From Heterostelium album PN500 (taxonomy: Eukaryota > Evosea > Eumycetozoa > Acytosteliales > Acytosteliaceae): a DNA stretch of 64,000 nucleotides. The notes beneath the pieces are model-generated. The model was not told the DNA's origin. It worked only from the letters and a program-made list of their open reading frames with translations, and did no database searches. Where the stretch lies: contig NW_008805071.1 of NCBI RefSeq assembly GCF_000004825.1, forward strand, positions 992,001 through 1,056,000, given 5' to 3'. This document shows, in pieces, positions 61,495 to 64,000 of the stretch. A program made the translations under genes and the position numbers. The first letter of the stretch is position 1. The number at the start of each line of letters is the position of its first letter.

Positions 61495-63206
61495 ATGGAT
61501 GAATCAAAGAAGTTTTTAAAGAGTCAGGGTGGTAACAAATGTTTCATTTGTAATAAAACAGATCATATGTATGTATTATCATCTCTACAAATCAACTCTT
61601 TGATCATTTACATAAGATTCTAACTTTTTTGATATTTACTAATAATGACTATTTTAGATCTACTCGTTGCCCAAAGAAGAAAGGTGATGGTTCCAATTGT
61701 TTCTATTGTAACAAACCTGGTCATACGTATGTTTATATTATTATATCTATTCAATTAACAGTAGTAGTGAGAACTATGATTATATTAACCTTGTAACATA
61801 TACATAAATATATTTATATATAAAACAGTGTAATGAAATGTCCAGAGAAGAAATTAGCTAGAACCAATAAGAAGAATAAAAAGTTGAATACTTTTGCAGA
61901 TGCTAACAATCCGTCTGCTGCTGGATCAGATGCTTCTGGTGGAGATAGAGGTGGAAGAGGTGGAAGAGGTGGTAGAGGTGGTTCTGTTGGTGGAAGAGGT
62001 GGAAGAGGTGGTGGTAGTACAAGAGGTGGAGGTGCACCAAGAATCTTCAAAGATGGAAACAACAAGAGAAAGTCTGCCGACGATTTGGATGATGATCTAG
62101 TTAGTTTCAATGATGACGGTGATAGTGATCAACCATTAAAGGTAAAAAATCAATATACAATTGATCAATTCGTTCATTTTAAATATTAATACAACAACAC
62201 AATATTCTTCATAATTTTCAGAAAAGAAGAGGTGATAATGATAATCAATCGATTAGCGCAGATGATGTTGAATTGCTCGAAACAAAGAATTTAGATGACG
62301 ATGAGGATGAAATGAAGATAATCGGTGAAGATAACAATAGCAATAACAAACCGAAAAGTACAAACGTTGGTATCAGCAAGGAGGAAATCAAAGAAAGAAG
62401 AATCAAAGATAAGAATTTAGGTGATCTAAAATCTAGTGTCACCACTTTTTCGGCAGACAGTCAAGCTATGTTCTTAACAAAGAGAATCAAAGAGGAATTG
62501 AATCAAACCGATTTAGAAGCAAAAGAATATAAGAGTAAGATGAAAATTCATACTATATATTATATATATATATATATATTGAGAGTATCATTTTCAATTA
62601 ACAATAATTATCATCTATTATAATAGCTGAATATTTCATACAAGCAAATCAAAATGTTAAAGAACTTCCAGAATTACTTAGACAATTACATCCTCTACTT
62701 CATGATTTACCAAAGAAGAAATTGAAATCGGGCTCACCTTTAGTAACTATAGTGACTAGTTCAGCTACAAGAGCAATTGGTATTTCAAAGTATGTTTATC
62801 TCTTTCGTGATTAGTATTATTGGCACACTCTTAACTTGTTTGTTTTTATAGGGTATTAAAAGATTTCAATGTAAAATCAAAGGTTGGATTATACTTTTCG
62901 AAACACAAGAAACTTGAGGAACACATCGATATGTTGAATAGATACCCGGTGAGAGTGGTTGTAGGTACACCCAGTAGATTGATCAAGGTTGCTGAGGAAG
63001 GTCATTTGAAGTTGGAGGGATCGACATTGGCCAACCCCAGAGATTCCGATCCAAACGAGGAAACACGTTGGATCCTCATTGACAATAGTTTCAAAACAAA
63101 GAACGGTCTCGACATCTTCAAAATCTGTCCAAAAGAACTAAGTGATTTCCTCAATCTAAATTTGCCAAAATTAGAATCTGGTAAAATGAAATTAATAATT
63201 ATTTAA
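61495..63206 (+). CDS. CMS1-type ribosome-biogenesis protein with zinc knuckles
   Basis: Six exons (61495-61568, 61658-61726, 61829-62141, 62222-62534, 62627-62789, 62852-63206) give 428 residues. Two CCHC zinc knuckles open the protein: CFICNKTDHISTRCP and CFYCNKPGHTVMKCP. Each is split by an intron right after its His codon region. A run of RGG/GRGG repeats (residues ~90-120) and acidic stretches follow. The second half matches the CMS1 family: LVTIVTSSATRAIGISKVLKDF, VGLYFSKHKKLEEHI, YPVRVVVGTPSRLIKVAE and ETRWILIDNSF, an inactive helicase-like fold. Yeast Cms1 belongs to the 90S pre-ribosome. Zinc knuckles and RGG repeats point to RNA binding in the nucleolus. Confidence 0.85.
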
Positions 63207-63497
63207 GAAAAAAAAAAACAATAAATAAAATATAAATTTATTATAATAAACAACCAACCACACACAGAAGTCGATTAATTAATTGATAAGCTGGCATTCC
63301 AATAGTTGCAAATTTGCACTGCTTGTTTTTTGATTAGGTTTTCAAAAAATTTTCATTTTTATTTTTATTTTTTAAATTAATCATTGTATTGTTGATTAGT
63401 TTATCGATCTTTCTTTTCTTTTTACTCTGTATTTCACTAGTATTATTAATTTTATATTGTTGCCTCTATATTTAACCACTTGTATTGATATATAATA
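63207..63497. other. Short intergenic spacer
   Basis: AT-rich DNA between the CMS1-type gene and the last gene, with poly-A and T/C stretches that probably include the downstream promoter. Confidence 0.4.
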
Positions 63498-64000
63498 ATG
63501 TATTGCCCACTATTTCTATGGAAGATTTATAAGTTCTTTGTACATCTTTACACGGGTAGATGTGAAATAGAGAGACTTTGTCATAACTATGAGATAAGCA
63601 ATCACAATAGAAGACTTCTCATTGAACAGAGTATTGAGAACTCGTCAAAGTTGAATAGAATAAAGACATCGCTCTTGGCTGAATTCGATACACATACAAT
63701 TGCAATGGCAATCGTCGAAATTAAGAAAATTAATCAAGATCTTTTAGCTTTTGAATCAACGTATGTAATATAATATATTATAATATATACATTTTAAATT
63801 GAAAATAATAGTCTAATTCTAATTTGCTTTATTTTTTACTATTCTTTACACTACATTTAGTATATTACCAAATTTAGAAGCAGCATTAGAACCTTTGTCA
63901 GCATTACAATCATTGAAAGCACAAATCACTTTATTAAGAGATCAAGCTTATGATTCTGAAAATGAAATACATGAAGAGAAATTAGATCAAGTAAATATTG
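63498..64000 (+). CDS. Unrecognised helical protein, cut by window end
   Basis: Exon 1 is 63498-63760, joined through a gtatgt donor and a CATTTAG acceptor to exon 2 from 63861; the gene runs off the window. The visible 134 residues start MYCPLFLWKIYKFFVHLY, then a heptad-like helical region (SSKLNRIKTSLLAEFDTHTI, then LEAALEPLSALQSLKAQITL) that suggests a coiled coil. No family is recognised. The N-terminal hydrophobic patch is short and may be a buried helix rather than a signal. Confidence 0.65.

Noticed and set aside
1-64000. Transposons, retroelements, rRNA genes, CRISPR arrays
   Set aside because: No reverse transcriptase, integrase or transposase motifs, terminal repeats, rRNA signatures or spaced repeat arrays were seen.

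Overview
The window looks like nuclear DNA of a dictyostelid social amoeba. Non-coding DNA is extremely AT-rich. Genes carry short GT-AG introns with gtaagt or gtatgt donors, proteins are full of Asn, Gln and Thr tracts, and homologues are typical amoebal housekeeping, signalling and wall genes. Coding sequence is less AT-rich than I would expect for Dictyostelium discoideum, so another dictyostelid clade is likely; the species cannot be fixed from sequence alone. No complete transposon, rRNA, tRNA or CRISPR array was found.

Layout. 0.2-9.3 kb, plus strand: a large unrecognised protein (236-2606), a secreted BP74-like protein, a small secreted cellulose-binding-type (CBM49-like) protein, a PH-domain protein whose two halves join across a 1.2 kb intron, and a one-domain CrcB/Fluc-type fluoride channel. 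9.4-18.9 kb, minus strand: an ankyrin-like family protein, a synaptojanin-like Sac phosphatase with a degenerate 5-phosphatase domain, and a FRAY/OSR1-type STE20 kinase. 18.9-23.7 kb: no intact gene, but several small coding-like islands that may be gene relics. 23.7-37.5 kb, minus strand: ribosomal protein eS21, RFC3 clamp-loader subunit, a histidine-phosphatase (PGM-like) protein, isobutyryl-CoA dehydrogenase, a patatin phospholipase ending in a CAAX-like box, and a class II glutamine amidotransferase. 38.8 kb: a small Cys4 protein on plus. 40.2-48.0 kb: an ABCC transporter (minus), a broken unrecognised gene (plus) and a VAT-1-like quinone oxidoreductase (minus). 48.5-48.8 kb: a scrambled, partly inverted second copy of the CBM49-like gene with its promoter. 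53.4-64 kb, plus strand: a RasGEF behind a long A/C-rich leader, a GH71 alpha-1,3-glucanase, a CMS1-type ribosome-biogenesis protein carrying zinc knuckles, and the start of an unrecognised gene.

There are no operons; genes are separate units. Possible functional links are loose: Ras and phosphoinositide signalling (RasGEF, synaptojanin-like, PH protein, FRAY kinase), lipid and amino-acid metabolism, and extracellular matrix or wall handling (CBM49-like, BP74-like, GH71). Exon joins were worked out by hand and checked so that every multi-exon model keeps one reading frame. I found no convincing new multi-gene system. The most unusual items are the scrambled gene copy, two long perfect palindromes about 250 bp upstream of start codons, the apparently dead 5-phosphatase domain, the single-domain fluoride channel and the relic field at 21.6-23.5 kb.
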